Numbered from the stretch's first letter, positions 54,870 through 64,000 are shown. The stretch is 64,000 nt of DNA from Candidatus Butyricimonas faecavium (GCA_944321125.1 CALUKD010000008.1:88199-152198), one strand, 5' to 3'. Notes: a model not told the origin generated them from the letters alone. Made by a program: numbers and translations.

Positions 54870-56252
54870 ATGAGTGTGACAACAAAGAAGAAAGAAAAAG
54901 TAAAATTTAGTAAAGCGTTTTGGGTTGCCAACACGGTAGAATTGTTAGAGCGTGCCGCTTATTACGGGGTGTTTGTCGTGATTACGTTATATTTGAGTAA
55001 CGTTTTGGGATTCACGGATATTCAAGCGGCCACTATTGCGGGAGTCTTTTCCGCTTGTTTGTATTTATTACCGACATTTTCGGGTGCGCTTGCCGATAAG
55101 ATCGGTTTTCGTAAGTCGATGTTATTAGCGTTCACTTTATTGTCGTTAGGTTATTTGGGTTTGGGATTATTCCCCAACTTTCTGGCTTCGACAGGCTTGG
55201 TTGAGTATGGTTACGTGACGAAGTTTACGGGATTACAGGAAAGTGGTTATCGCTACGGGATTATCCCGATTATGATCCTGATTATCGTGGGAGGATCGTT
55301 CATTAAGAGTGTGATCTCCGGTACGGTGGCCAAAGAGACGGATGAGAAAAGCCGGGCAAGAGGATTTGCTATTTTTTACGGGATGGTAAATATCGGAGCT
55401 TTCTCCGGGAAGGTACTTGTAACCCCGTTGCGTGATGCTATGGGCCACGAAGGAATGATCGTGTTAAATTATTTTTCTGCAGGAATGACTTTTCTAGCGC
55501 TGATTGCGATTTATTTATTTTACAAGAGTGATAAACACGCCGGGGAAGGAAAAACTTTCGGACAAATATGGACGGCTTTGGTGAAAGTTTGTACTAACGG
55601 ACGGTTAATTGTTTTAATCCTGATTATTACCGGATTCTGGATGGTACAACATCAATTGTATGCCACGATGCCGAAATACGTGACTCGTTTGGCAGGAGAG
55701 GCAAGTGCCATTGGTTGGTATGCTAACGTGAATCCTTTGGTAGTTGTGTTGACCGTGAATTTAGTGACTTCATTGATGCGTAAAAAGTCGGCCTTATTCT
55801 CTATGACTTGTGGTATGTTTATCATGCCGATTTCGGCTTTGTGTATGGCTTCCGGGAATATGTTGGGCGGTGGTGAAATTCTTGGATTGCATCCGGTGGC
55901 TTTCATGATGATCGTGGGTATCGTGTTCCAAGGATTGGCTGAAGTGTTTATCTCTCCTCGTTTCCTAGAATATTTCTCTTTGCAGGCACCCAAAGGAGAA
56001 GAGGGAATGTATTTGGGTTTTAGTCATCTACACTCCTTCCTGTCATCCATCTTTGGGTTTGGATTGTCCGGATTTTTGCTAAGTAAATATTGCCCGGCTC
56101 GTGAGTTGTTTAGTAACGAGGCCGATTGGATGGCAGCTTCAGCAAATGCACATTATATTTGGTATTATTTTGCGGCAATCGCTTTGATATCAGCCGTGGC
56201 TTTGATTGTTTACGGGAAAGTGGTACGCTGGTTGGATGCGAAGAAAGCGTAA
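54870..56252 (+). CDS. POT/PTR-family peptide transporter (MFS)
   Basis: 460 residues with about 12 membrane helices. The first helix carries ELLERAAYYG, the ExxER motif that couples proton and peptide binding in POT carriers, and ALADKIGFRKSMLLAF is the MFS loop 2-3 signature. Proton-driven uptake of di- and tripeptides across the inner membrane is the expected role. It would take up products of the S46 and S9 dipeptidyl-peptidases encoded in this window (context inference). Followed by a 20-bp perfect inverted repeat at 56282-56333. Confidence 0.86.
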   Translation: MSVTTKKKEKVKFSKAFWVANTVELLERAAYYGVFVVITLYLSNVLGFTDIQAATIAGVFSACLYLLPTFSGALADKIGFRKSMLLAFTLLSLGYLGLGLFPNFLASTGLVEYGYVTKFTGLQESGYRYGIIPIMILIIVGGSFIKSVISGTVAKETDEKSRARGFAIFYGMVNIGAFSGKVLVTPLRDAMGHEGMIVLNYFSAGMTFLALIAIYLFYKSDKHAGEGKTFGQIWTALVKVCTNGRLIVLILIITGFWMVQHQLYATMPKYVTRLAGEASAIGWYANVNPLVVVLTVNLVTSLMRKKSALFSMTCGMFIMPISALCMASGNMLGGGEILGLHPVAFMMIVGIVFQGLAEVFISPRFLEYFSLQAPKGEEGMYLGFSHLHSFLSSIFGFGLSGFLLSKYCPARELFSNEADWMAASANAHYIWYYFAAIALISAVALIVYGKVVRWLDAKKA

Positions 56253-56281
56253 ATATTATTAATTTCTTGTTACTCTTAAAC

Positions 56282-56333
56282 GTTATTGCGTGATTTATGC
56301 AACATTTTTATGCTGCATAAATCACGCAATAAC
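56282..56333. repeat. 20-bp perfect inverted repeat
   Basis: GTTATTGCGTGATTTATGCA (56282-56301) is the exact reverse complement of 56314-56333, with a 12-nt loop. There is no T tract after it. It lies 29 nt after the POT gene. It is longer than the usual terminator stems here. Confidence 0.7.
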
Positions 56334-56454
56334 TATCTTGTTTATCATATTTAAAAACACTTTAATGAAACACTTGGAATGAAGATTTCTTTACGCTAAC
56401 GAATGGTCGGATTTCTTCGTAAGAATTTCCAAATTCTTTGTTAGCTTTGTGGGA

Positions 56455-58371
56455 ATGATGAAAGATATGAAGACGGTTATAGATTTATTTGAAAGAAGTT
56501 GCGAAAAGTTTTCGGATAATCCTTATTTGTGGGAAAAGCAAAACGGGAAATTTGCGGCTACATCATATATGGAGGTAAAGCAGAAAGTATTGAACTTCGC
56601 GGGTGCTTTGTGTCAACTGGGAATGAACAAGGGAGACCGGATTGCGTTGTTAAGCGAAGGATGTAATGCTTGGGTATATTCGGAACTGGGTATGTTATAT
56701 GCTGGGGGAGTGAATGTGCCGCTATCTATTAAGTTGACGGATAACGAGATCGTTTTTCGGGTAGAACATTCTCAAGCTCGTTTTTTGATCGTGTCTGCAA
56801 ACTTCTTGAGCCGTGTTCGAGGAATTGAGGAACAAATACAAGGGGTGGAAAAGATTATCGTATTGCATTCAGATATAAATGAAGGTAAGTACGTATCATT
56901 TGAGCTGTTGCAACGGGAAGGAGAGAGTTGGCGGGGAGAACATGAGGAATTGTTAAAGGATCGGATTCATGCCGTGACGGAAAATGATTTAGTGAATATT
57001 TCTTATACTTCGGGGACGACAGCGGAGCCAAAAGGGATAATGTTATCCCACCGGAATTACGTGACGAACGTGTTACAATCAGATTCTTTGATACAGATCC
57101 CGACATATTACCGGATATTATTGTTTTTGCCATGGGATCATAGTTTTGCCCATACGGTAGGGCTTTACTCTTTTATGTATAACGGGGCCTCGTTGGCTTC
57201 TGTCGATTACGGGCAATCGGGGATGGAGTATTTGCGTAATATCCCGGTGAACTTACAGGAAGTGAAACCTCATATATTATTGAGCGTGCCGGCCTTGGCG
57301 AAGAATTTCCGAAAAAATATAGAGGCAGGGATCAAAGCGAAAGGATGTTTTACTGATAGATTTTATCAATTAGGGTTAAAGATTGCTTATTTATATAATG
57401 GATTCGGGGATGATCGTGGAAGGGGTTGGAAGGTATTGCTGAAACCTTTGGTGAAATTATGGGATGCCTTCCTGTTCTCGAAACTCCGGAAGCAGGTGTT
57501 TGGCGGGAATCTTCGTTTTTTTGTGGGCGGAGGAGCCTTGCTGGATATTGAATTGCAGCGTTATTATGCGGCGTTAGGAATTCCGATGTTTCAAGGATAT
57601 GGATTGTCGGAAGCTTCTCCCGTGATCAGTTCGAATACGCCCGGTCGTTATCGTTTTGGTTCTTCCGGGGTATTGGTCAAGCCGATGGAATTGAAAGTTT
57701 GTGACGAGGAAGGGCGGGAGGTACCTATAGGGCAAAAGGGAGAGTTGTGGATCAAAGGGGAAAACGTGATGGCTGGCTACTGGCGAAATGAGAAAAGTAC
57801 GGCTGAAACGATCGTGGATGGTTGGTTACACACTGGCGATTTGGGATATCTTCATGCTGATGGTTGGTTGTACGTGTTGGGACGTTTCAAGTCTTTGTTA
57901 ATTGCGAATGACGGGGAAAAGTACAGTCCGGAAGGGATCGAGGAAACCATAGCGGAACAGTCGAAATATATAGATTACTGTATATTGTATAATAATCAAT
58001 CTTCGTACACGGTCGGGTTGATTGTCCCGAATAAGATGGCCTTACGGGAGTATATCGAAAAACAGAATGTTGAACCGGATTCCATGGATGCTTACCGGGT
58101 CATGTTGAAAAAGATACAAAGCGAACTGATGGCTTACCGGGTTGGTGGGAAATATGTTCATTTGTTTCCGGAAAGATGGTTGCCTGCTGTCGTGGCCGTG
58201 TTGCCGGAAGTGCTGGGTGAACAGAACGGAATGATAAATTCGACCATGAAAGTGGTAAGAGCTAAAGTTTATGACCGGTTTAAAGAAGAAATCGATTATC
58301 TTTACACCCCGGAGGGAAAAGAAATTACGAATAAACGTAACCTTCAGAACTTAAAGCGAATAATGTCCTAA
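56455..58371 (+). CDS. AMP-dependent long-chain acyl-CoA ligase
   Basis: 638 residues from 56455; in-frame starts at 56449 (GTG), 56458 and 56467 are also possible. A TAGCTTTG box (56442-56449) overlaps this region, favouring one of the later ATGs. Core motifs: ISYTSGTTAEPKGIMLSH (about 200-217, ATP), QGYGLSEASPVIS, GWLHTGDLGYLHADGW and YSPEGIEETI. It forms fatty acyl-CoA via acyl-adenylate. It resembles the FadD15/long-chain group of Bacteroidetes. ispG follows after 57 nt in the same direction. Confidence 0.92.
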   Translation: MMKDMKTVIDLFERSCEKFSDNPYLWEKQNGKFAATSYMEVKQKVLNFAGALCQLGMNKGDRIALLSEGCNAWVYSELGMLYAGGVNVPLSIKLTDNEIVFRVEHSQARFLIVSANFLSRVRGIEEQIQGVEKIIVLHSDINEGKYVSFELLQREGESWRGEHEELLKDRIHAVTENDLVNISYTSGTTAEPKGIMLSHRNYVTNVLQSDSLIQIPTYYRILLFLPWDHSFAHTVGLYSFMYNGASLASVDYGQSGMEYLRNIPVNLQEVKPHILLSVPALAKNFRKNIEAGIKAKGCFTDRFYQLGLKIAYLYNGFGDDRGRGWKVLLKPLVKLWDAFLFSKLRKQVFGGNLRFFVGGGALLDIELQRYYAALGIPMFQGYGLSEASPVISSNTPGRYRFGSSGVLVKPMELKVCDEEGREVPIGQKGELWIKGENVMAGYWRNEKSTAETIVDGWLHTGDLGYLHADGWLYVLGRFKSLLIANDGEKYSPEGIEETIAEQSKYIDYCILYNNQSSYTVGLIVPNKMALREYIEKQNVEPDSMDAYRVMLKKIQSELMAYRVGGKYVHLFPERWLPAVVAVLPEVLGEQNGMINSTMKVVRAKVYDRFKEEIDYLYTPEGKEITNKRNLQNLKRIMS

Positions 58372-58428
58372 ATTGAAAGTCTGAAAGTGTCATCATTCTC
58401 AGTTTTCAATTTTTAATGTTCTATTATT

Positions 58429-60285
58429 ATGAAGCGTCGATCTACAAAACAGGTTAAGATAGGAGAAATATATATTGGGTCGGAGTACCCGGTTCTGGTA
58501 CAATCCATGTTGAATACCGATACGATGGACACGGAAGCTTGTGTGGAACAAGCGATACGGATTATAGAGGCGGGAGGTAAGTTGGTGAGGATTACGGCTC
58601 CCGGGGTGAAGGAGGCCAAGAATTTGGAAAACATTCACGCGGAGTTACGTCGGAGAGGTTACACTACTCCGCTTTCTGCGGATATTCATTTTAATCCGGA
58701 GGCGGCGATTGAGGCCGCCAGACATGTGGAGAAAGTGCGTATTAATCCGGGAAACTTCGTGGATAAACGGGCTACTTTTAAAACGCTGACTTATACGGAA
58801 GAGGAATATGCCGTAGAGTTAGAGCGTTTGCGTGAAAAGTTCTCGGCATTTTTGAACGTATGCCGGGAATTTGGTACGGCTGTGCGGATAGGCACAAATC
58901 ATGGTTCCTTGTCTGATCGGATCATGAGTCGTTACGGGAATACACCAGCCGGGATGGTGGAGGCAACCATGGAATACTTACGGGTGTGTCGGGACGAAAA
59001 ATTTGATGATGTGGTGATTTCCTTGAAATCGAGTGATTGCCGGGTGATGGTTGAGGCGGTACGTTTGCTTGTGAAAGAGATGGAGAAAGAAGGGATGGAC
59101 TACCCGTTGCATCTGGGAGTGACGGAAGCCGGAGAAGGAGAGGACGGAAGAATACGGTCAGCCGTGGGTATCGGTACTTTATTAAATGAGGGATTGGGCG
59201 ACACCATCCGGGTGTCCTTGACGGAAGAACCGGAACAGGAGATTCCCGTGGCGAATCTTTTAAGCGAGATTTGTTGTTTGCAGAACTTGCGGGTTGAACC
59301 GTGTCACTTGGAAGGGTGTTACTCTCATCCCGTAATTGTTGCGGATATATCTAAGGTGGAATGTCTTGATGAGGCAGTAATGGCTGGTTTGGATTTTCAC
59401 GTGGCGACAGAGAATGACCCCGTGTATGGTGACATGTTGCAGGGAGGAATGCGGGCCCCGGAGATGATTTATACCGAAGCCTTGGGCCCGGAGTTGACGA
59501 AGTTACCGGATTCGGTGACCGTGGTGGTTCCTTTTGATAGTTTGGATATTGCCCACGTGTATAATCGCAAGGCAGTCGCTTTGATTGATGCCCGAGATTT
59601 TGTTCGCCTATCGAATTCCGTAGAGGGAGATAGTATTTTCGTGGAAATACGTGACGGAGAGGTGATAAATGCCGATCTTGTCAGAAAGTTGGAACAGGAG
59701 AAAAATGCGATCGTGGTGTTGAATCCTGGTAACCCTTCTAATGCCGTGTACCGTTTATATTTGGAAAAATTGAAACGTTTGGGAATAATGAATCGGGTAA
59801 TTGTACGGGCTGCGTTGGATGAACCGGATACCAATAGATTGAGTTTGTGGATGGCAGCCCATCTGGGTGGCTTATTCCTTGATAGGCTGGTGTATGGTTT
59901 GTGGTTGTCATGTCCCAGCATTCCGGATAGGTTCTACGGGGTACATTTGAGTCAAGATATATTACAGTCGGCGGGAGTACGTCGTTATAAAACAGAGTTT
60001 ATCAGTTGTCCCGGATGTGGACGGACATTATATAATTTGCAGGAGTCCGTGGCGAGAGTGAAGAAAGCGTTTGCTCATTTAACTCGTTTGAAAATTGCAG
60101 TGATGGGGTGTGTCGTGAACGGACCCGGTGAAATGGGGGATGCGGATTACGGTTACGTAGGTGCCGGAAATGGGAAAGTGAATTTGTTTCGGGGAAAAGA
60201 GATGGTGCGTGTAGCTGTGCCGGAGGAAGAAGCTATTGAGGCATTGAAACAATTAATAAAAGAGAACGGAGATTGGAATGACTGA
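58429..60285 (+). CDS. ispG: 4-hydroxy-3-methylbut-2-enyl diphosphate synthase, long form
   Basis: 618 residues, against about 370 in E. coli; the extra domain between the TIM barrel and the cluster domain is typical of Bacteroidetes, Chlamydiae and plastids. TIM-barrel start GSEYPVLVQSMLNTDTMD and KVRINPGNFVDKRATF; cluster domain with ISCPGCGRTLYNLQE and VMGCVVNGPGEMGDADYGYVG (three Cys and one Glu ligate a [4Fe-4S] cluster). It reduces MEcPP to HMBPP in the MEP isoprenoid route. The MATE gene overlaps its end by 8 nt, so the two are translationally coupled. Confidence 0.96.
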   Translation: MKRRSTKQVKIGEIYIGSEYPVLVQSMLNTDTMDTEACVEQAIRIIEAGGKLVRITAPGVKEAKNLENIHAELRRRGYTTPLSADIHFNPEAAIEAARHVEKVRINPGNFVDKRATFKTLTYTEEEYAVELERLREKFSAFLNVCREFGTAVRIGTNHGSLSDRIMSRYGNTPAGMVEATMEYLRVCRDEKFDDVVISLKSSDCRVMVEAVRLLVKEMEKEGMDYPLHLGVTEAGEGEDGRIRSAVGIGTLLNEGLGDTIRVSLTEEPEQEIPVANLLSEICCLQNLRVEPCHLEGCYSHPVIVADISKVECLDEAVMAGLDFHVATENDPVYGDMLQGGMRAPEMIYTEALGPELTKLPDSVTVVVPFDSLDIAHVYNRKAVALIDARDFVRLSNSVEGDSIFVEIRDGEVINADLVRKLEQEKNAIVVLNPGNPSNAVYRLYLEKLKRLGIMNRVIVRAALDEPDTNRLSLWMAAHLGGLFLDRLVYGLWLSCPSIPDRFYGVHLSQDILQSAGVRRYKTEFISCPGCGRTLYNLQESVARVKKAFAHLTRLKIAVMGCVVNGPGEMGDADYGYVGAGNGKVNLFRGKEMVRVAVPEEEAIEALKQLIKENGDWND

Positions 60286-61627
60286 TACAAGAGATACTAC
60301 ACCTTTAATTTTAGGTACCGAGAAAATCGGGAAATTATTGATGCAATACGCAATCCCGGCGATTATTGCCATGACAGCCTCTTCACTTTATAACATGGTG
60401 GACAGTATATTTATTGGTCATGGGGTGGGACCATTGGCGATTGCGGGGTTGGCCATTACATTCCCGTTTATGAATCTGGCGGCAGCTTTCGGATCTTTGG
60501 TGGGAGTGGGAGCCTCAACGTTAGTGGCGATTAAGTTAGGCCAAAAAGATAAGGAGGGAGCTGTTCACGTTTTGGGAAACGTAGTCCTGTTGAATGGGAT
60601 TATCGGGTTGATATTTATGACTGTGGCATTACTTTTTCTTGATCCAATATTGCTCTTTTTCGGGGCGAGTCCGGATACATTACCTTATGCAAGGGAATAT
60701 ATGCAGGTCATCTTGGCAGGAAATCTGATTACGCACATTTACATGGGATTAAATGAAGTGTTGAGAGCTTCGGGGTATCCGCAAAAGGCGATGGCGGCAA
60801 CCTTAACGGCTGTTATTGTAAATTGCGGATTGGATGCCTTGTTTATCATGGGATTTGGTTGGGGAATCCGGGGAGCGGCGTTAGCAACTATTACGGCACA
60901 AATTATTGCTTTGGGATTTGAGTTACACCACTTTTCCTGTAAAAAGAGTTTTTTGCATTTTCAAAAAGGAATATTTGGACTGAAACGTCAAATTGTGGCA
61001 GGAATGCTAGCTATCGGCTTATCTCCGTTTCTGATGAATTTGTGCGCCTGTTTTGTTGTGATCCTGATTAACAAAAGCCTAAAAACGTATGGTGGGGATT
61101 TGGCTATTGGGGCATACGGAATTGTGAACCGGATCGTTTTTTTGTTTATCATGATCGTGATGGGCTTTAATCAAGGAATGCAGCCCATAGCAGGGTATAA
61201 TTTTGGGGCTCGGCAGTTTGATCGTTTAATTCAAGTTCTAAAATACACCATCTTTTGCGGGGTGACGGTTACGACCATTGGTTTTCTGGCGGGCCAGATC
61301 TTCCCCCAAACACTAATTGGCCTTTTCACGTCGGATGAAGTATTAACTAATATAGCCGTGGAAGGTTTGCGAATCGTGTTGATATTCTTCCCGGTTGTAG
61401 GTTTCCAGATGGTGACATCCAGTTTTTTTCAATCCATCGGGATGGCTAAGAAGGCTATCTTTTTGTCGTTGACACGGCAGTTGCTATTCTTGATCCCATC
61501 GTTATTAGTGTTTCCATCCATTTGGGGAACAGTCGGGGTATGGATGAGTATGCCGGTTGCGGATGGTATTGCGACAATCGTGGCTGCCTGTATGTTAAGA
61601 TGGCAACTGAAACATTTGAAAGCGTGA
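60278..61627 (+). CDS. MATE-family multidrug/metabolite exporter
   Basis: 449 residues with 12 membrane helices in two six-helix repeats. N-terminal EKIGKLLMQYAIPAIIAMTASSLYN and PLAIAGLAITFPFMNL are typical of the NorM/DinF-type MATE fold; the second half has GFNQGMQPIAGYNFGARQFD. It exports cationic compounds by Na+ or H+ antiport; the substrate is unknown. Overlaps ispG by 8 nt. Confidence 0.93.
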   Translation: MTDTRDTTPLILGTEKIGKLLMQYAIPAIIAMTASSLYNMVDSIFIGHGVGPLAIAGLAITFPFMNLAAAFGSLVGVGASTLVAIKLGQKDKEGAVHVLGNVVLLNGIIGLIFMTVALLFLDPILLFFGASPDTLPYAREYMQVILAGNLITHIYMGLNEVLRASGYPQKAMAATLTAVIVNCGLDALFIMGFGWGIRGAALATITAQIIALGFELHHFSCKKSFLHFQKGIFGLKRQIVAGMLAIGLSPFLMNLCACFVVILINKSLKTYGGDLAIGAYGIVNRIVFLFIMIVMGFNQGMQPIAGYNFGARQFDRLIQVLKYTIFCGVTVTTIGFLAGQIFPQTLIGLFTSDEVLTNIAVEGLRIVLIFFPVVGFQMVTSSFFQSIGMAKKAIFLSLTRQLLFLIPSLLVFPSIWGTVGVWMSMPVADGIATIVAACMLRWQLKHLKA

Positions 61628-61706
61628 AGAATTTTATATTATAGAGAGTTATAGGTTCGAAAAAAATCGATAGCTTTGTAGAAGAATAGATTTAAAAGAT
61701 CAAAAT

Positions 61707-62327
61707 ATGGATAATAAATTTGTTATTACAATAGGACGCCAATTCGGAAGTTGTGGTAAAGAAATTGGACAAGAATTGGCGAAACGTTTCGGGATCACGT
61801 TCTATGATAAGGAATTAATTTCCTTGGCTTCGAAAGAAAGCGGTTTATGTCAAGAGTTTTTCGAGAAAGCAGACGAAAAAAATTCCGGAAACTTGTTACA
61901 AGCTTTTGCAGCTGGATTTACCTTTGGGCCTTTTCAGTACAATGATTTTCTCTCTAATGATAAGCTTTTTCAAATTCAGTCAGACGTGATTCGTAAGGTG
62001 GCCGGGGAACATTCTTGTGTGATTGTGGGGCGTTGTGCTGATTACATCTTGCGTGACAATAAACGTTGTATCAATGTGTTTGTTCATGCTGATATAGAAA
62101 AGCGTGTGAAAACGGTGATGAACCGTCAGCATATATCGGAACAGGAAGCTCGAGAATTGATTCGTAAGATGGATAAAACCCGTCCGAATTATTATAATTT
62201 TTATTCGGACAAAGAGTGGGGGGTGGCATCATCTTACCATTTGTCTGTTGACTCAGGTCTATTAGGAGTCTACAAAACGGTAGACTTCATCCAAAAGTTT
62301 GTGGAAGAAGCTCTAAAAACTAAATGA
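61707..62327 (+). CDS. Cytidylate kinase-like family protein
   Basis: 206 residues. TIGRQFGSCGKEIGQELAKR near the N-terminus replaces the P-loop of canonical nucleotide kinases with GRQFGSCGKEIG, the signature of the cytidylate-kinase-like-2 family. CVIVGRCADYILRD and VFVHADIEKRVKTVMNRQ follow. True Cmk proteins are longer, so the nucleotide substrate is uncertain. A TAGCTTTG element at 61671-61678 is a possible -7 box. Confidence 0.83.
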   Translation: MDNKFVITIGRQFGSCGKEIGQELAKRFGITFYDKELISLASKESGLCQEFFEKADEKNSGNLLQAFAAGFTFGPFQYNDFLSNDKLFQIQSDVIRKVAGEHSCVIVGRCADYILRDNKRCINVFVHADIEKRVKTVMNRQHISEQEARELIRKMDKTRPNYYNFYSDKEWGVASSYHLSVDSGLLGVYKTVDFIQKFVEEALKTK

Positions 62328-62332
62328 TTCTT

Positions 62333-62379
62333 AATTTACGATTTATGATTGAAAAATCACCAATCATAAATCGTAAATT
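62333..62379. terminator. 19-bp perfect inverted repeat, probable bidirectional terminator
   Basis: AATTTACGATTTATGATTG (62333-62351) pairs with CAATCATAAATCGTAAATT (62361-62379), loop of 9. It lies between the cytidylate kinase-like gene (+) and the EFR1 gene (-), which converge here. It is A/T-rich and lacks a strong T tract, so termination is likely but not certain. Confidence 0.6.
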
Positions 62380-62389
62380 CCGGAATATT

Positions 62390-63181
62390 TTAGAGGGTTG
62401 GGTAGAAAAGTTCCGGCTCTTTTCTTTCATGGAAATTTTTAAAGAGAAACTCGGAAAAAGGAGTGTTGAAAATCCTAGCTCCATTAGGACATTCTTTCAC
62501 ACAAGCACAACATTTAATACAAGTCTCGGGATCACTCACGATCTTTTCTTTTAGTTCGATGGTTTCAACAGGACAGATTTCGATGCAGTGTTGACATTGC
62601 GTACATAATTCGTCAATGGTGATCGGAGTTGCGGGAGTTTTAGGCTTATTCTCTTTATACGGGAAATTTCCTTTCACCTTCAACGCTGGTAATTCTTTTA
62701 TATCAGCATATTGATTTAGTTGCTTTATGATATTCTTTCCGAATTCTGCCGCTATTTGTAAATCGGATACATCGGGGCGTCCAGCTGCCGTGGGAAATAG
62801 TTTTGTACTATACGAATGTTCTCCGATAAAAGCTCCTCCAGCAACAGGAATAAAGCCTAGTTGTTTCACGGAATCCCGTAATTCAAGTAAGGCATCCTCG
62901 TAATCCCTATTCCCATAAAGAACGATAATAACAGTCGGGGTATTATTTCCTTTTATTTTTTGCAGTCTTTCCAAGGCTACCGGAGCAACCCTTCCCGCAT
63001 AGGTTGGAACGCCAATGATTGCGAGTGAGTCTGACGGTATTGTTTTTGGATCTGTAGCCGGATAAGTAAAATTAATTTCGGTATTTACCATAATATTCAT
63101 TCCTTCTGCAATCATCGCAACGATCTTTGCAGAGGTATGAGTTGGAGAAAAATATACAGGTTGAATACGTTTTAGTTGCAT
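62390..63181 (-). CDS. EFR1-family flavodoxin/ferredoxin protein
   Basis: 263 residues from the ATG at 63181; a longer in-frame version is rejected because a TACCTTTG box (63207-63214, minus strand) sits between the two possible starts and gives a leader of about 20 nt. Flavodoxin-like part (about 1-170: PVYFSPTHTSAKIVAMIAEG) followed by two 4Fe-4S motifs (CTQCQHCIEICPVE and CIKCCACVKECPNGA). It is a small electron-transfer protein of anaerobes. Confidence 0.9.
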   Translation of the reverse strand: MQLKRIQPVYFSPTHTSAKIVAMIAEGMNIMVNTEINFTYPATDPKTIPSDSLAIIGVPTYAGRVAPVALERLQKIKGNNTPTVIIVLYGNRDYEDALLELRDSVKQLGFIPVAGGAFIGEHSYSTKLFPTAAGRPDVSDLQIAAEFGKNIIKQLNQYADIKELPALKVKGNFPYKENKPKTPATPITIDELCTQCQHCIEICPVETIELKEKIVSDPETCIKCCACVKECPNGARIFNTPFSEFLFKNFHERKEPELFYPTL

Positions 63182-64000
63182 ATTGTTTCTAGTTAATTGT
63201 TTCCGGCAAAGGTAAGGATTATCTGGATTCTTCGTTTTTTTATTCCTAATTTTCATGCTTACGAAAGGGGGAGGCCTGTCCCCTGCTAATCCTTCCTCTA
63301 CCCCTACCCGCGGGCATCAACAGAGTTCCAACATAACACGAACGTAGCATGTACACTGGTCTGTGTTCATGTTATGTAGTTGCTATGTTCATGCTATGTT
63401 TATGCTATAGCGCAAGGGTAGGGAAACCATAACGAAAAGATGGACTATCCTCGAACAATAATGGAAGGCAGTTTGTATACTGTTTTACGGAGAACTTCGT
63501 TGTCAAGTGAATGCGAAGCGGTCTTGACTTGTCCACGTTCGGCAGGTCACGAGTAAACCTACCACCTGTCTTTATTCGATTGCTAGTATTCTCTATAAGC
63601 GGAGGAGACATTAGCTTTTCTTCTCAAAAATAGAGAGTGATTAAATTCACTGGGACGAGATTTAGAATGAAGCAGATGAATGAGCGGTGAAATCGTCAAA
63701 TCTCAAATGAATTGAGTGAAAATGTCGAAACTGGGAGGAATCTGGAAAATGTGAAGTAAATTTTAATACATGATCATTTCGCTTGGAGATTCGTAAATAA
63801 TCTCGATAATATTTTGGATTGTTACTTGTTGTTGTAAGATGTGTATCCCGGCAGGTATAGTGGCTTGTACGCCGGAGGAGTGGTGTTGTTTCGTGTAGTT
63901 TTGCCTTGTATTCTAGGCTTCCCCGTTTGAGTTGGTTTTCGTGGCTGGCGGCGGCGGGGAAGGTGCCGTGTTCTTTCCCGGGGGAGCTCGCTTGAGGGTC
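63182..64000. other. Region without recognisable gene at window end
   Basis: About 800 bases. The first 75 hold the EFR1 promoter region. At 63330-63402 there are related short units (TGCTACGTTCGTGTTATGTT-like in inverse orientation and repeated TGCTATGTTCATGCTATGTT). A 68-codon minus-strand frame (63405-63611) has no clear start signal or recognisable domain. The last 80 bases are more G/C-rich than the rest. Nothing firm can be assigned; the continuation beyond the window may explain it. Confidence 0.4.

Noticed and set aside
62324..62554. 76-codon plus-strand frame after the cytidylate kinase-like gene
   Set aside because: It runs through the 19-bp palindrome and is antisense to the ferredoxin domain of the EFR1 gene.
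63182..63256. 25-residue N-terminal extension of the EFR1 protein
   Set aside because: A TACCTTTG promoter element lies inside it, and the flavodoxin domain begins at the ATG at 63181.
63405..63611. 68-codon minus-strand frame as a gene
   Set aside because: No recognisable domain or start context; left as unassigned sequence.

Overview
The window looks like a chromosomal segment of an anaerobic gut Bacteroidales, most like the Butyricimonas/Odoribacter group. That placement is an inference from three things: two SusC/SusD loci driven by ECF sigma/FecR pairs and carrying DUF4843 and PKD-like lipoproteins; a fused LpxC/FabZ and a long IspG, both typical of Bacteroidetes; and Bacteroidetes-type promoters (TTTG, about 19-21 nt, TAnnTTTG). 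No rRNA, tRNA, CRISPR array, intact insertion sequence or prophage was seen.

Layout. 1-3227 (+) is the tail of a SusC/D-type operon (partial DUF4843 protein, PKD-like lipoprotein, TlpA thiol reductase). 3325-4923 (-) is a YfcC-family carrier. 5011-5563 holds a multiply frameshifted remnant of an AlbA/HATPase_c_4-type regulator. 5607-8791 (+) is housekeeping: TtcA-like, GreA behind a terminator-like leader hairpin, HIT protein, thioesterase and HAD phosphatase. 8799-22821 is a complete nutrient-uptake locus: ECF sigma (-), then FecR, SusC, SusD, DUF4843, PKD-like lipoprotein, TlpA lipoprotein, S46 dipeptidyl-peptidase, L,D-transpeptidase and a second TlpA lipoprotein. Peptidases and thiol reductases take the place of glycosidases, so a peptide or protein substrate is more likely than a glycan.

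22869-29065 (-) is a metal-efflux operon (small His/Cys-rich protein, His-rich adaptor, RND pump, TolC) with a well-formed promoter overlapping a palindrome. 29150-31237 (-) has methylglyoxal synthase, a CapA-like protein and a stand-alone DsbD alpha-type domain. 31339-35970 (-) is rimP-nusA-infB from one near-consensus promoter. 36275-39544 (+) is lpxD-lpxC/fabZ-lpxA for lipid A. 39706-47875 (-) is a second ECF/FecR/SusC/SusD locus whose last gene is a metalloproteinase-like lipoprotein that has lost its zinc-binding residues.

48242-63181 is mostly metabolism: ATP-dependent PEP carboxykinase, a HEAT-like protein, an S9 peptidase, GNAT, a thioredoxin-like lipoprotein, a POT peptide transporter, an acyl-CoA ligase, IspG, MATE, a cytidylate kinase-like protein and an EFR1 flavodoxin/ferredoxin. 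63182-64000 has no recognisable gene. Together, S46 and S9 exopeptidases, a POT carrier, a YfcC carrier and PckA fit a peptide-fermenting lifestyle.

Items most worth a second look: the S46 peptidase with Cys at the position that normally sets P1 specificity; the degenerate metalloproteinase in a SusCD operon; the greA leader hairpin, comparable in layout to E. coli GraL; a composite hairpin plus AATCTAAAAT repeat placed directly before two unrelated start codons; and the decayed regulator.
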